From Spisula solida (Eukaryota > Mollusca > Bivalvia > Venerida > Mactridae): a stretch of 64,000 bases of DNA. Below are positions 44,801 through 52,814 of this stretch, in pieces. How positions within the stretch are numbered: the first letter of the stretch is position 1; each line of letters starts with the position of its first letter. Position numbers and translations under genes: made by a program. The notes under the pieces are model-generated. The model ran no database searches, had not been told where the DNA came from, and saw only the letters and a program-made list of their open reading frames with translations. Location of the stretch: the NCBI GenBank assembly GCA_947247005.1, contig OX365949.1, positions 3,730,001-3,794,000 of the forward strand, written 5' to 3'.

Positions 44801-46750
44801 GTTGTTGCCAGTCGTCAAACCACACAAATAGGCTATACAATAGGAAAGACCTTGACGTTTATCAAGGCCAGATTGGGAAAGTAGAGACCATGTTTGAGTT
44901 GGTAAAGTCAAGAATTATCCAACACCAGAGCTGTTAATTTAACACGATGTTCCCACACTTTGTCTTGGTGAAATAACCTATTTTCCAAGATGATTCAAGC
45001 TAGTATTTGGGTTTATCCATGCGCTAGACACAATTTAATCATTAATCGCGTTGCCCCGTGGTTTCACTGACGTCACGTTTTCGTACTGCCAGTAAAATAT
45101 TGGTTTGGTATGATAACCAAGCTCTACGTAACGGTTTTGAATACGACGTCACAATTTGAAACGTATAACTGCATATTATCATAGGATACACGCAGAAAGT
45201 ATTGACAGGGTTTCCCCCTGTGGACGGAAATTGATGGCACAAAGGTATCAACACAAATTTTTGACAAGTCAAATCGACGGGTTGCCCCGTGTGTTCAATT
45301 TTATGTTGCTATAACTACCCTATTTTAGAATATTACATATATTTTTCTTTATTACCATTTGGATTTAATTTGTTAATGAAAGGGCATTATTTCTACCAAA
45401 TTTGATGAAAATCGGATCAAAGAGAGTTAAGCAATCAATGGTGTCTACGTATTTTTTGAATGGCCCTCGTATGTTTGTGTTAAAAGCCCTCCTAGTTGGG
45501 GTTCGTTTTTCAAAGAACTGCAAATATATTGCTTTACATATGTTTTTTGGTCCGTCTGTAAACCAAATGGTTTCCAATGAAAACTCAAAGATTTAAGGTC
45601 ACAGTACAGTGACCTTCAATTCAATGCGTCTTAATTGCCCCAAAATAATAATTTTTTCTCCTTTACAGACTGAGAATGAACATAATGCTGAAGATCGCAG
45701 AATTCAAAAGCTATTCGAGTAAGCTATTTGACCTTGTTCACAATGAGACAACTGAGAATGTATTAGGCCTAAAATAAAATATTGTTTTTCCCCTTCCCCT
45801 ACCTACCCAAGCAAAAAAATATGTTATTGCCCAAATTGAAATAATATTTTTTTAATGAAAAATTGGAAATGAAAATGTTATTTATTGTACATCGGCTTGT
45901 TTCTTAATGATACATTTGGTTTCTATTTAAAATATAAGAATGTTGGTTTTATAACTAAATTGAATTATTTGTATGTCTTGACTAATAACTATAATTCTGA
46001 AACAATTCCAAAAAAAAAATATTTAACCAACTTATCTACCCAATCTAAATCTCTTTGGGTCGGGAAGGGGAAACAAGGAATATTTTAAGTTCGGCCTTAA
46101 ACAACCTGTGTTTATATTGTCATATAAATTAAGCAAAAACCTAGGTGTTTTAGGACTGCCCAATGATGATTGTTATGTTGAATGTACCTGTTTATTTTAT
46201 TGTGTACACTTTTATATTTAATTGAATACACCTGGATTGAACATGTCAGAAATGCATGATAAGAATTCAATCGGTTGCGTTATATTCCACTGTGCAATTT
46301 GGCCTGTATTCATGACAATACATTGCTAGATATATAATAAGCCTGTCTTATTATATTGAATACACCTGTATCTGTATACAATATTGAATACACCTGTGTG
46401 TTATATTGAATACACCTGTACTAGACAACCACCTGTTTTGTTAATTGATGCATTCCTTTACTGGCTAATATTTAAGACAGTGTTGATTGTATCAGACAGC
46501 TGGTGCCCTCAGTTTGTCCTGGTAGCGTAAAACAGCTTGAAGCCTTGAATATTGTAACTTGCTTGCTGATAACAATTGTGCTAGCCTCATGGTTTTAGTG
46601 TTGTCTAAATTATCAATGTGATCATTAGGAGATATGTTACTGTTATGAATAAAGCTAAGAATGTCTCTGAAACTCTGCTACATTTAATTCACAATTTGTA
46701 TGTTTTACTATCGTTTCAGACTACAGCCTGGTACAAGAAGAGGGAGATGA
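26079..46750 (+). CDS. NBN: Nibrin (NBS1), MRE11-RAD50-NBN DNA-break sensor subunit, 18 coding exons
   Basis: Joining 26079-26133, 26203-26336, 26744-26886, 29025-29184, 30629-30732, 31640-31757, 33426-33516, 34348-34429, 34972-35063, 37488-37566, 38197-38323, 38836-38921, 39868-40693, 41126-41215, 41846-42025, 44063-44176, 45669-45718 and 46720-46750 gives 2562 bp, 853 aa, in phase at every GT-AG junction (human protein 754 aa). Order: FHA (20-107), BRCT1 (about 113-190), BRCT2 (about 225-325), SQ site (335-340), RS repeat (522-645), MRE11-binding NFKKFRK (783-789) and IIGGSDL (801-807), basic tail. By family knowledge it is the nuclear adaptor that recruits MRE11-RAD50 and ATM to double-strand breaks. 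Odd points: the RS repeat, a diverged ATM-binding end and repeat-filled introns. Transcript ends and alternative exons are unknown. Confidence 0.93.
26985..27400. repeat. Dispersed repeat in nibrin intron 3 (GGGACTATAGG / CCGTCCGTC)
   Basis: Contains CTACCGGTTTTTGACCGG, GGGACTATAGG and a CCGTCCGTCAGTCC tract, then a long tail. The short ORF 26954-27205 is a by-product. Confidence 0.5.
27985..28165. repeat. Dispersed non-coding repeat (copy 2), nibrin intron 3
   Basis: GTTCTCCTTAACCACTGGTC, AGATTTCAATT, ACCAAGCCTAGTTGTGCAC and TAATGGCCCTTTGTT match the reverse complement of 13925-14125, and read the same way as 43865-44005 and 59112-59240. Confidence 0.65.
28455..28876 (-). mobile_element. 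tRNA-derived SINE (family 1, copy b), nibrin intron 3
   Basis: Near-identical to 911-1349 and in the same orientation, with the same A- and B-boxes and GGCGCTATATAAATC tail. It is antisense to nibrin. Confidence 0.85.
29025..35063 (+). CDS. NBN: Nibrin exons 4-9: tandem BRCT domains
   Basis: Exon 4 (29025-29184) reads EPLVVTSSCLDQAMK and DCTLLVMSKISVTIK, close to human BRCT1. Exon 5 (VICALVSQKFIVLPTYLDQY) completes it. Exon 6 ends LFSGIKFYFLTEKQ, the first strand of BRCT2 (human IFKGKTFIFLNAKQ). Exons 7-9 cover the rest, ending DAEIGYAVLYCSTEKHC, like human EAEIGLAVIFMTTKNYC. In the family this pair reads phosphorylated partners together with the FHA domain. Confidence 0.92.
29430..30235. 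repeat. Tandem array of about 145-160 bp units, nibrin intron 4
   Basis: About five diverged units, each with TTCACCACATCAAGAC, CAAGACCCAGGTCC, CTCAAAGGTCAAGGTCACAC and AGAGGTCAAA. A foreign insert of about 130 bp (29610-29745) interrupts it. Every unit carries TCAAGGTCA-type motifs. Confidence 0.75.
29610..29745 (-). mobile_element. Short insert with hammerhead-like hairpin
   Basis: On the minus strand it reads CTGATGA-AGGCTTAAGTGTTAAGCC-GAAAC: a perfect 7-bp stem (GGCTTAA/TTAAGCC) between the CTGATGA and GAAA blocks typical of hammerhead ribozymes. One extra A follows CTGATGA, and outer stems are not convincing. Similar ends are seen in Penelope-like and other retroelements by family knowledge. 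Confidence 0.4.
30464..30600. repeat. Short tandem repeat, about 36 bp x 4, nibrin intron 4
   Basis: The diverged unit is ACAGAAATAAGAGAACTGAA followed by GGCTCTAACTTA. It ends about 30 bp before exon 5. Confidence 0.65.
31100..31490. repeat. Dispersed repeat (TACTGTAAAATxATTTAA family) in intron 5
   Basis: Phrases such as GGGGATTTAATTTTGCGGTT, GGCTGCCATACTT and AATTACGTCCCCACAAAATT recur reverse-complemented at 41455-41810. It is non-coding. Confidence 0.6.
31836..32960. repeat. 25-bp minisatellite, about 45 units, nibrin intron 6
   Basis: The unit is CAGTGTTTCATGGGTCAGGG followed by ACTCA; variants have CATGAGTCAGG or CATTGGTCAGG, and AACTCA for GACTCA. Units of 23 bp lack CA before CAGTG. 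A block repeats with a 523-bp offset (31963/32486, 32045/32568, 32145/32668), so the array grew by segmental duplication. The overlapping + strand ORFs are repeat by-products (25 is not a multiple of 3). Confidence 0.95.
33180..33295 (-). mobile_element. tRNA-derived SINE fragment, nibrin intron 6
   Basis: The minus strand has A-box-like AGCTCAGTCGGTGGAGAAC and B-box-like GGTTCCGGGTTGGAGCC, with a CTGTAAG loop (TGT, Thr-like). It is too diverged for a functional tRNA. Confidence 0.6.
33740..34210. mobile_element. Fold-back element, nibrin intron 7
   Basis: Arms of about 70 bp at 33740-33811 and 33829-33900 are inverted (CACTGCAGTG... against ...CACTGCAGTAGTATTCC), with matching TAATACGG blocks. 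The right part (34135-34208, CAATACATTGCTAGG) recurs at 46264-46338, so the unit is dispersed. It is non-coding. Confidence 0.6.
34780..34965. repeat. AGGTCA-rich dispersed repeat (copy 2), nibrin intron 8
   Basis: CCAAATGGTTTTTGCTCAAT, GATTTTGAGGTCATTATG, TCAAAGGTCATAATC and TGTGACCTTTAAC match the reverse complement of 8745-8990. It ends a few bases before exon 9. Confidence 0.65.
35130..35375. repeat. AGGTCA-rich dispersed repeat (copy 3), nibrin intron 9
   Basis: Contains TGAGGTCAGTAGGTCAAAG (two direct AGGTCA half-sites spaced by 2) and TGCCATGGGGGCATACATG. Same orientation as copy 2. Confidence 0.65.
35969..36812. mobile_element. Pogo/Tigger-like non-autonomous element, complete, nibrin intron 9
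   Basis: Left end CAGTAAAACCTCGGTAATAC; right end inverted, CGAGGTTTTACTG. A TA duplication is present at 35967-35968 and 36813-36814. 844 bp, no transposase. Its right 570 bp matches 1-559. Confidence 0.85.
36838..36945. mobile_element. SINE body fragment, nibrin intron 9
   Basis: TGTCCTGGAGTGTATTCTAACC, CCCTTCCACAAG and AGCAACTTCTC are the same family as 13165-13340 and 50463-50760. Confidence 0.5.
37110..37390. repeat. 30-bp minisatellite, about 9 units, nibrin intron 9
   Basis: The unit is CTGATTCGCATGGTGTCACC followed by TGGTGTCGGG. Because 30 is a multiple of three, both strands carry an open 127-codon frame; neither is a gene. The array ends about 100 bp before exon 10. Confidence 0.92.
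37488..38921 (+). CDS. NBN: Nibrin exons 10-12: linker with ATM-type SQ sites
   Basis: Exon 10 (37488-37566) reads DEDLSKLPSQSLSQVEPF. The SLSQ (S339) lines up with the SLSQ around human Ser343, an ATM target. Exons 11 (38197-38323) and 12 (38836-38921) are polar, low-conservation linker, ending TPLASKKR, the start of a basic cluster completed by exon 13. A possible extra exon near 38453 was rejected on phase. Confidence 0.8.
39059..39310 (+). mobile_element. tRNA-derived SINE (family 3), nibrin intron 12
   Basis: The head is GGTGACACAGTGGTCAAGTG, with an A-box, and GGTTTGATTCTC serves as B-box. A non-coding body follows. It has the same orientation as the gene. Confidence 0.6.
39868..40693 (+). 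CDS. NBN: Nibrin exon 13: acidic tract, nuclear-signal-like cluster and RS-rich repeat
   Basis: 826 bp, phase 2 in, phase 0 out. It opens HRLEEEEDDDDVTNKRIKKE; the KKR-HR junction and KRIKKE look like nuclear-localisation clusters, similar in place to human STKKRERDEE. VWDSDDDIDYS is an acidic, CK2-like stretch. Then come six 22/23-residue units each bearing KSRRGRSRSP, starting at residues 522, 545, 567, 590, 612 and 634 (one has RRGCSRS). No such repeat exists in human nibrin. Confidence 0.85.
40136..40533 (+). repeat. Coding tandem repeat (six 66/69-bp units) in nibrin exon 13
   Basis: Each unit carries AAATCTAGAAGAGGTCGNTC followed by AAGGTCACC and a proline/lysine spacer; unit lengths alternate 69, 66, 69, 66, 66 bp, all multiples of three. 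The DNA identity between units is high, including synonymous sites, implying recent expansion or gene-conversion-like homogenisation. Confidence 0.9.
40828..41040 (+). mobile_element. tRNA-like SINE fragment (family 4), nibrin intron 13
   Basis: CACGTAGCTGAGTGGTAGGGCG looks like an A-box head. The body CATACCAAAGACAAAATAG ... ATCATCAGGAGTGAGGTGTT matches 58615-58790 (CAAACCAAAGATGAAATA ... CATCAGGTATGAGGTGTC). The B-box is decayed. Confidence 0.45.
41126..46750 (+). CDS. NBN: Nibrin exons 14-18: MRE11-binding region and C terminus
   Basis: Exon 15 (41846-42025) ends KLVRNFKKFRK, matching human LKNFKKFKK. Exon 16 (44063-44176) has LPNIIGGSDLEVH, matching LPHIIGGSDLIAH. Exon 17 (45669-45718) ends at donor GA|GTAAGC. 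The 31-bp exon 18 (46720-46750) adds LQPGTRRGR and a TGA, like the human PYLKRRR tail. Without the last splice, exon 17 would stop after LFE at 45722. The ATM-binding EExxxDDL pattern is only partly visible (ENEHNAED then KLFE). Confidence 0.82.
41455..41810. repeat. Dispersed repeat (TACTGTAAAATxATTTAA family) in intron 14
   Basis: The left end TACTGTAAAATGATTTAATT and the right end near ATTATACAGTA are loosely inverted. It is the reverse complement of 31100-31490. Confidence 0.6.
42140..42972. mobile_element. Second pogo-like non-autonomous element, nibrin intron 15
   Basis: The left end CAGTGTAATCTGAGAAAACC is inverted at the right (GGTTTTCTCCGATTACACTG). A TA is present at 42138-42139 and 42973-42974. 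833 bp without coding capacity. It is a different family from 35969-36812 but of similar size. Confidence 0.8.
43865..44005. repeat. Dispersed non-coding repeat (copy 3), nibrin intron 15
   Basis: GTTCTCCTTAACCATTGGTT, AAGCCTAGTTGTGCATATTG and GAGTTATGGCCCTTTGTG. It lies about 50 bp before exon 16. Confidence 0.65.
44439..45469. mobile_element. Mariner-like non-autonomous element, nibrin intron 16
   Basis: The left end CGAGGGTCATTCAAAAAATA continues CGTAGACAC; the right end is its inverse (GTGTCTACG ... TGGCCCTCG). A TA is present at 44437-44438 and 45470-45471. The terminal motif GGGTCATTCAAAAA is typical of mariner. At 1031 bp it is near the size of an autonomous mariner, but no D,D-type transposase frame is visible. 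Confidence 0.8.
46264..46430. repeat. Dispersed repeat fragment plus short tandem, nibrin intron 17
   Basis: 46264-46338 matches 34135-34208 of the fold-back element. It is followed by three copies of TATTGAATACACCTGT (46352-46425). Confidence 0.55.
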
Positions 46751-46811
46751 ATGTGCTGGATTTGTTCATGAAAACACATTGTTCTTTGTTTTGTTACATA
46801 TTTTATTGTAT

Positions 46812-46817
46812 AATAAA
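46812..46817 (+). terminator. Candidate nibrin polyadenylation signal
   Basis: AATAAA lies 62 bases after the exon-18 stop codon, followed by a GT-rich TTTTGTGTTGTT stretch, the usual animal cleavage context. Confidence 0.5.
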
Positions 46818-49117
46818 TATTGGATTACACATTTTGTGTTGTTAATGTTACAAGGTGAAACCTCTCAAATAGAATGCAACAACCTCTCTAAAACAACAGT
46901 CATAACTATTCCCAAATTAGTTGTGTCACTCTAGTTCAATTATACACTTACCGGTATATGGTGTTTCATTAGGGTCTAAGTCTATCATTTTAAAAAAAGA
47001 TTTACCGGATTTTATTAACCATTTTATACCCAAAATACCTACAATTTAAAGGAAAGTTGACCTTCCGTCAGAATCTTGTGTCAAACTGGCTTTCTTTTAA
47101 TTTGACAGATAAAGGGATACATTCCAAGAGTCGAATGAATCCCCTGTCATAATAGTGTAAAGGAGACTTGGGGAAAATAATAATCCGTGTTATTATTTCT
47201 ATTGTCAGAATTCACAAAGTAACCCCAATTACGACAAATGTTGCATTTCCCCTAATGATGTAGCTATGTAGATGTAGTGTTATACCATGTATTTTTATGT
47301 AATAAATATGCAGGTCTTCGAAGTAGTTTGTATCAGGAAATAAACCTTAAGAATGTGTATTTTACGAATATGTTGGATAAAAATAAATTTATATGGTTAA
47401 TGAGCAATGAAAATGTTGAAATTATAAAACTATTTGCTGAATTTGTATTTAGATGTTATAGACATAGTAATATGTGCTAGAAGTCTTCTACATATTTCAA
47501 GAAGATACAAATTCATGATAATACTTGAGAGAAGTCGTTGTACATTTTGACGTTGGTTGACAGTGTTAGTACAGTTTATAAATGTTTGATTATTATTATT
47601 TTGTTCACAGGGCATACACTGGACATGTACCTCTCATACATTGCATTGTTAATGTTTAATACAAATTGTAGATGATCCAATGTCTGGAAAATAATCTACA
47701 GGTTTGGGGGTACTGTATCAAATTACTGAATTGTCTTATGATAATGTAGATCTATGTGACAAGACAGGTCTAGTGTGTATCCTGGTTATTATATAAGGTT
47801 TTACAATCACTTTCCACGATTTATGAAAACTCTACAAAGGCGGTGCTTTTAGTAAAAAATAGTAATAGAATACAAAAACTATATATTAAGATCTATTTAT
47901 ACTTAAACGACAATATAATTGTATAGATGAATAGTGAGTCATTAATATACCCACTATTCGTAATTGGGAAAACAAAAATTAAGATATATTGTGGAAACTG
48001 GTTGAGGACACATTATTAACCTTACTTATTTTATTTGTGCTTCTAAAATCAGAATTAAGCTTTAGTCTCTTTATGTCTTATGTTTAATATTATGTTTGAT
48101 CTGTGATTTATATGTCATGTTACGTGACCCATGATTGGAAAATCAAACATATTCTATTCTACCATACATCAAGTGGAGGAAAATCTACAAGTAACCTTTC
48201 AATAATAACCAAACATTTTTCTCCTCTTATGATGTGGTTTTGCAGACTAGTGCTGTATTATACACCAATCTGATTAAAATCATATCCTCTAACCTGCTAC
48301 GCATGAGGATCTGACGACGGCCTATTAAAGGTCACCTCAGGCGACCTTTCCCATTAGCCAATTGGCACCTTGCTTTCACAATTCTGAAAGCGATTTGATT
48401 CTATTTTTAAATACGGTAGTTATCAAGAACACATGCATCTTACAAGCCTTCGTTCTGATCACCTCGGTCTTTATTGATTGCAATATTTACAAGAGACAAA
48501 CGGAAATGGCCGCGCTTTCACGATTGATAATCAACAGTGCATTTTCATCAAATTATCAGTACTACAAATTCTACAATGGCCCAATTAATCAGGATTACTA
48601 AAATAAAGCAGACTAAAGTTCAGGAAAACTGTCTTATATGTAATTTACCTTTTATTAATACGACCAAAGTACCAATGTAACGAGCTATATGATTGGCTGA
48701 ATTATAAATAGATTTAAATTGGCGATAGTGGAAATTCCGATTTCTGTAAATACACACTCGTATAGCGTTGTCAACAGATCTACCGGTAAGGAAGATCAAG
48801 TACTTTAGTCAGATTGTATTATACACCAAGCTTTAATTGCACAGTAAAGATTACAGAAACTGAACACTACATGTACAATCAGATTTCTTTTATTCATAAA
48901 AGCACATTATACATATTGGCGATACACATGTACACAATTACAAGCAGGTTACATGTTTTGAGGTATTTTAAGACCAGAATTCTATGGCAGTAATGACTAT
49001 AAACAAAAGAATAAATCACAATGTGTGTGATAGTTAAGGATTCAATACCGGTATCAAAAGGACCAGACAATGTGCCACTGCCGTTAAAAATCATAAACGT
49101 TAACAATACATGAAATA
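46818..49117. other. Intergenic stretch downstream of nibrin
   Basis: No gene is supported. The phrase TGTATTATACACCAA occurs directly repeated near 48253 and 48817 and may bound a dispersed element of about 570 bp that contains AATGGCCGCG and GCGACCTTTCCC motifs. Confidence 0.4.
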
Positions 49118-49361
49118 CACTGCCCTCCAAAAGTTCTATCACACTCCTAAAATTATATGATTTACTCAAATTTACAAACGCCAATATAATATTTAAAAGT
49201 TTTATTGCAGATAAATACTGACAGAGTCGATGAAATAAGAAATTGATGAAATAAGATCATTTATATAGGGTTTGAAAGAGACCATGCCCTTACACTGGTG
49301 TTTGTCAGTTTAAGTAAATAGTATAATTGTTGGGGTGTGAAGGAACTTTTGGAGGGCAATG
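49118..49361. mobile_element. Tc1-like MITE
   Basis: TIRs CACTGCCCTCCAAAAGTTC and, inverted, GAACTTTTGGAGGGCAATG; TA at 49116-49117 and 49362-49363. 244 bp, non-coding. The TIR style resembles Tc1 ends. Confidence 0.8.
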
Positions 49362-50462
49362 TATAGCCATTATCTGCACTTGAACATATAGTCTAAATGG
49401 AATCCCCAATAATCACCAGCAGAATAAGGTAGTAAGACTGTGACACCTAATTGATTCTGTACAATCATTTGTTTTCAGGGATATAAAAAGTGCAGTACAT
49501 CGGTAGAACTTTGATGCCTCTAATAGTTTTGGCTGAAACCTCTAAAAGTTTCTTCAGTCCTGGCAAAACATTGAAGTACTAGTATACAGTAAATACCTCA
49601 ACCTATTTTCCCTGTCCTAAAGCAGTTTGAGGCATCAACTTTCCACTGTGACAGAATTTGGTAAAACAGCAATATTGTAGGTTTGTAATATAGATTTTAA
49701 ACATTTGGAAGGAAAACATTTAAACCATCCAGTAAATAAACTTGATCCACAATTTGTGGTCGAGCTTATCTGCAAAATAATCGAAAATTTATCTCTCACA
49801 AATATTACTGAGTTGACAGTATTTGGATTGACACATAATACGGTTATGAAAGACATTGCCTGGCATATCACACTTGGCTTTGAAATGATACATAGTGATA
49901 ATGAATGATTAAATGCTATGTAATCTATGTACATGTAACTAGTTTAGACATATTGGTGGCTTAGAATGAGAAGGTCGTAACTTTAACTTACGACCTTGTT
50001 AGACTCGTGCATATTTTAAATCTCCATCACTAGGCGCTTCTCATGAGCCTATTTTCATGAAAAATGGAAAAAGCTTGTTTTTCCATTAGTTAAGTAATTT
50101 TCAGACAGCTTTTTTTTTGGTTTTCTCAAAATATCAATTTTGTATTTACGACTTTCTTATTCTTAGCCAGCGATATAAGTTTGAAAACAAACTTGTTACA
50201 ATATTGTCCAGTTAGGATGATGTGAGTCGCGTTTCATTTTATGTGTACAAAAAAGATTACAAACATTGATGAACAGGTAAAATTTTTTTAGTTTAGTATT
50301 GAAATTGTAGATGTCTGGATAAGCCTTATAATTGGTTTTACACTGTTATAGAGGACTCGACCACTGCGTCACTCCATTAGTATCCTAACTGGACAGTTAA
50401 TGTGTTGTTTCTTTATTTGGGTTTTCTCAAAACATTTCAGTTAATAAGGCGGCTGAATCACC
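49362..50462. other. Gene-free stretch
   Basis: Overlapping short ORFs on both strands at 49635-49934 have no domain-like features. Confidence 0.4.
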
Positions 50463-50760
50463 AGTTTTCCTCGACTGTATCCTAACCAGTACTAGTTTAC
50501 CCTTTCACAAGGAACCAGCAGACTGTATCCTACCCAGTACTAGTTTACCCTTTCACAAGGAACCAGCAGACTGTATCCTAACCAGTACTAGTTTACCCTT
50601 TCACAATGAACCAGTAACTTCTTCACATGTGGAGAAAAATCAACATTGTTGTCAAATTTACATCAAAGGGTATGCCCTATCGTGACTGGGACTCAAACCT
50701 GGATCTTCGGGTTACAAATCCAGCACACTGTACCACAGCCCCAGGATTTATAATACTCCA
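50463..50760 (-). mobile_element. tRNA-derived SINE with internally triplicated segment
   Basis: On the minus strand the head begins near 50747 (GGGGCTGTGGTACAGTG) with B-box GGTTTGAGTCCC. The body contains three tandem copies of a segment of about 55 bp (GACTGTATCCTAACCAGTAC ... AAGGAACCAGCA, 50475-50610). Single-copy relatives lie at 13165, 36838 and 53505. Confidence 0.7.
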
Positions 50761-51156
50761 CACGTACAGAGAATAGTTTAACATAAAAGTGAAATTTCAT
50801 AATTTTATGCTATTTTCAAACACCAACCAAACTTACATGTTAAAATGCTAGTAAATACCTCGTTCAAACTGGCGAGGTTTGGAACAATTATCATGTTTTA
50901 TTCAAATGTCAAACATGAGAAGTTAGTATCGCAAAAATCCAACAACCTATGTGACATAATAATACTCAACAGAAATAAAAAGTATCCATAATCAAGGTTC
51001 CGATTAACATGGCCGCTGTATTCACCGAAAGGTCTTGTGGATGGATAAAATATTAAGTGATATGGTACACAGAGGAACAGCTGTCAACACATTTCATTGA
51101 AGAAATTAACATTTTCTGTTGCGAACAGTTGCAACAATTAATGAGCTCTTATTTTG

Positions 51157-51580
51157 ATTCAAAGGAAGAAATTTGCAGGGTCAGGAAAGTCAGGGAAAAA
51201 CTTAATTTTTTCAAGGTCAGGGAAAAGTCAGGGTATTTTAAAATTAGTCAGGGAAATCTGAAACTTGAGCAAAAGTCAGGGAATTCTATATTTTAGCTGG
51301 CCAATTCCTATGTAGAAAAAGACAAAAAGTGAGAAAAAATCTTCGCTCGCTCTGGACCATTCTAAAGTATAATCATCAGCCCTAGAAGTACTAACTTAAA
51401 CTTTTTTGTTCCATATAAAGTTAATATAGCTTCATTTTCTCTATTTTTATTGCGATATTTTACCAGAACAGAAAGATGCTTCGGTGCGCTATCACTCTAA
51501 AAAGTCAGGGAAAACTGCTGTGTGGTCAGGGAAAAATCAGGGAATTCTGTGTCCGAATATTTGTGGGAACCCTGATTTGG
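51157..51580. repeat. Dispersed 'GTCAGGGAAAA' repeat (inverted copy)
   Basis: Repeated phrases CAAGGTCAGGGAAAAGTCAG and a closing GTGGGAACCCTG are the reverse complement of the 11093-12272 family. ORFs 51057-51296 and 51484-51714 are by-products. Confidence 0.6.
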
Positions 51581-52714
51581 TACACACCAAACTTGGACTT
51601 AAGCTGCATCAATCAGCATTAGACATGTTCAGTATCATAATAGATTTGCTTTACAACAATGCATCTACTGATGTTAACAACAACATAACGGTTTACCAGT
51701 CAATGACTGGATAGTTTAAATAAGCATAAAGCTGTTTGAACTAAATCAGTTATTCACCTTTGTGTTAGGTGTGTTTTATCTTCTCTTGAAGGGTTTATGT
51801 GCAGCTTAAAAGTCACAATTATTCATGATTGTGTTTGGTTTTCGTTAAGGATTATAGAAATATAAACACATGCAGAATGGATACTTTCTATTTTTTGTTG
51901 AGTATTCAGTAATAAAATAGATGATATCCAACAACAGATTTTCAGTAAAAAAACCCACATATACAGCCATTAAATAGCAAACTAACAGAACTTGAATGAA
52001 ACAGAATGAAGAAACATGCATATAGGGTTAGAGCAACTATAAAACCCTAGGTGTTGAAAGTAATGATGACTTCTATTCCTTCAACATAGAAGATACACAA
52101 CTGTCAATTACTTAGAAAGACTTCCAGAAGTCAAACTATTCACTTTAAATAAATAATCAACAATTTAACAAAACAATACACAACTCAAATAATCAGATAA
52201 TTTAAAAAATCTTCAACAACTAAACCCATCTCATTATTGGGCTGTAAAGATCATGCACTGTACAAAATAAAAAACCACATTTCTTTAAGTTAAAGATTAA
52301 AATTGACATGCTTGTGTTAATTTGTTCTCATTTTCCACATTCATAACATGACATATGGTGGATTATCAATTAACTACCGTTTGTCAATGCATCATTTGTT
52401 TGAATGATGCTGTACAATGTTTGAACATTATTTCCACATCCAGTTTTGACAATTTCACAGATTGTGTGGAATCCTCTGGCAATTATAAATAAACAGCTAG
52501 ATTATCATAGATGTACCCACGACTGGTACATTTTCAATAACAAATAATGATCACACGCAGGTTCTGCATTTTCGGCCAATTTTCTTTTAACAATTTTGAG
52601 AAATAAAATCGGTTGCTAGATTTATTAATGCTTAGAAACTCGAAAATACTTGCTTAACAAAAAGATCAAGATAGCATAAGAAACCGGGAGAAGATGAGTA
52701 TAATTAGCTAAGAA
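51581..52714. other. Gene-free stretch
   Basis: AT-rich; no exon, RNA gene or repeat boundary recognised. Confidence 0.4.
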
Positions 52715-52720
52715 TTTATT
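52715..52720 (-). terminator. Candidate polyadenylation signal for the FAM210A-like gene
   Basis: AATAAA on the minus strand, about 95 bases past the stop codon. Confidence 0.45.
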
Positions 52721-52814
52721 ATAGCCTGGCCTTAACAGTAGAAGTTTGAACACTAATCTTGGTTAAAATAAACATTCACAGTTAGCTAGCACACTAAATG
52801 AAACCAGTTCTAAT

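Noticed and set aside
45042..45272. Transposase fragment inside the mariner-like element
   Set aside because: The 76-aa minus-strand ORF has no mariner transposase motifs.
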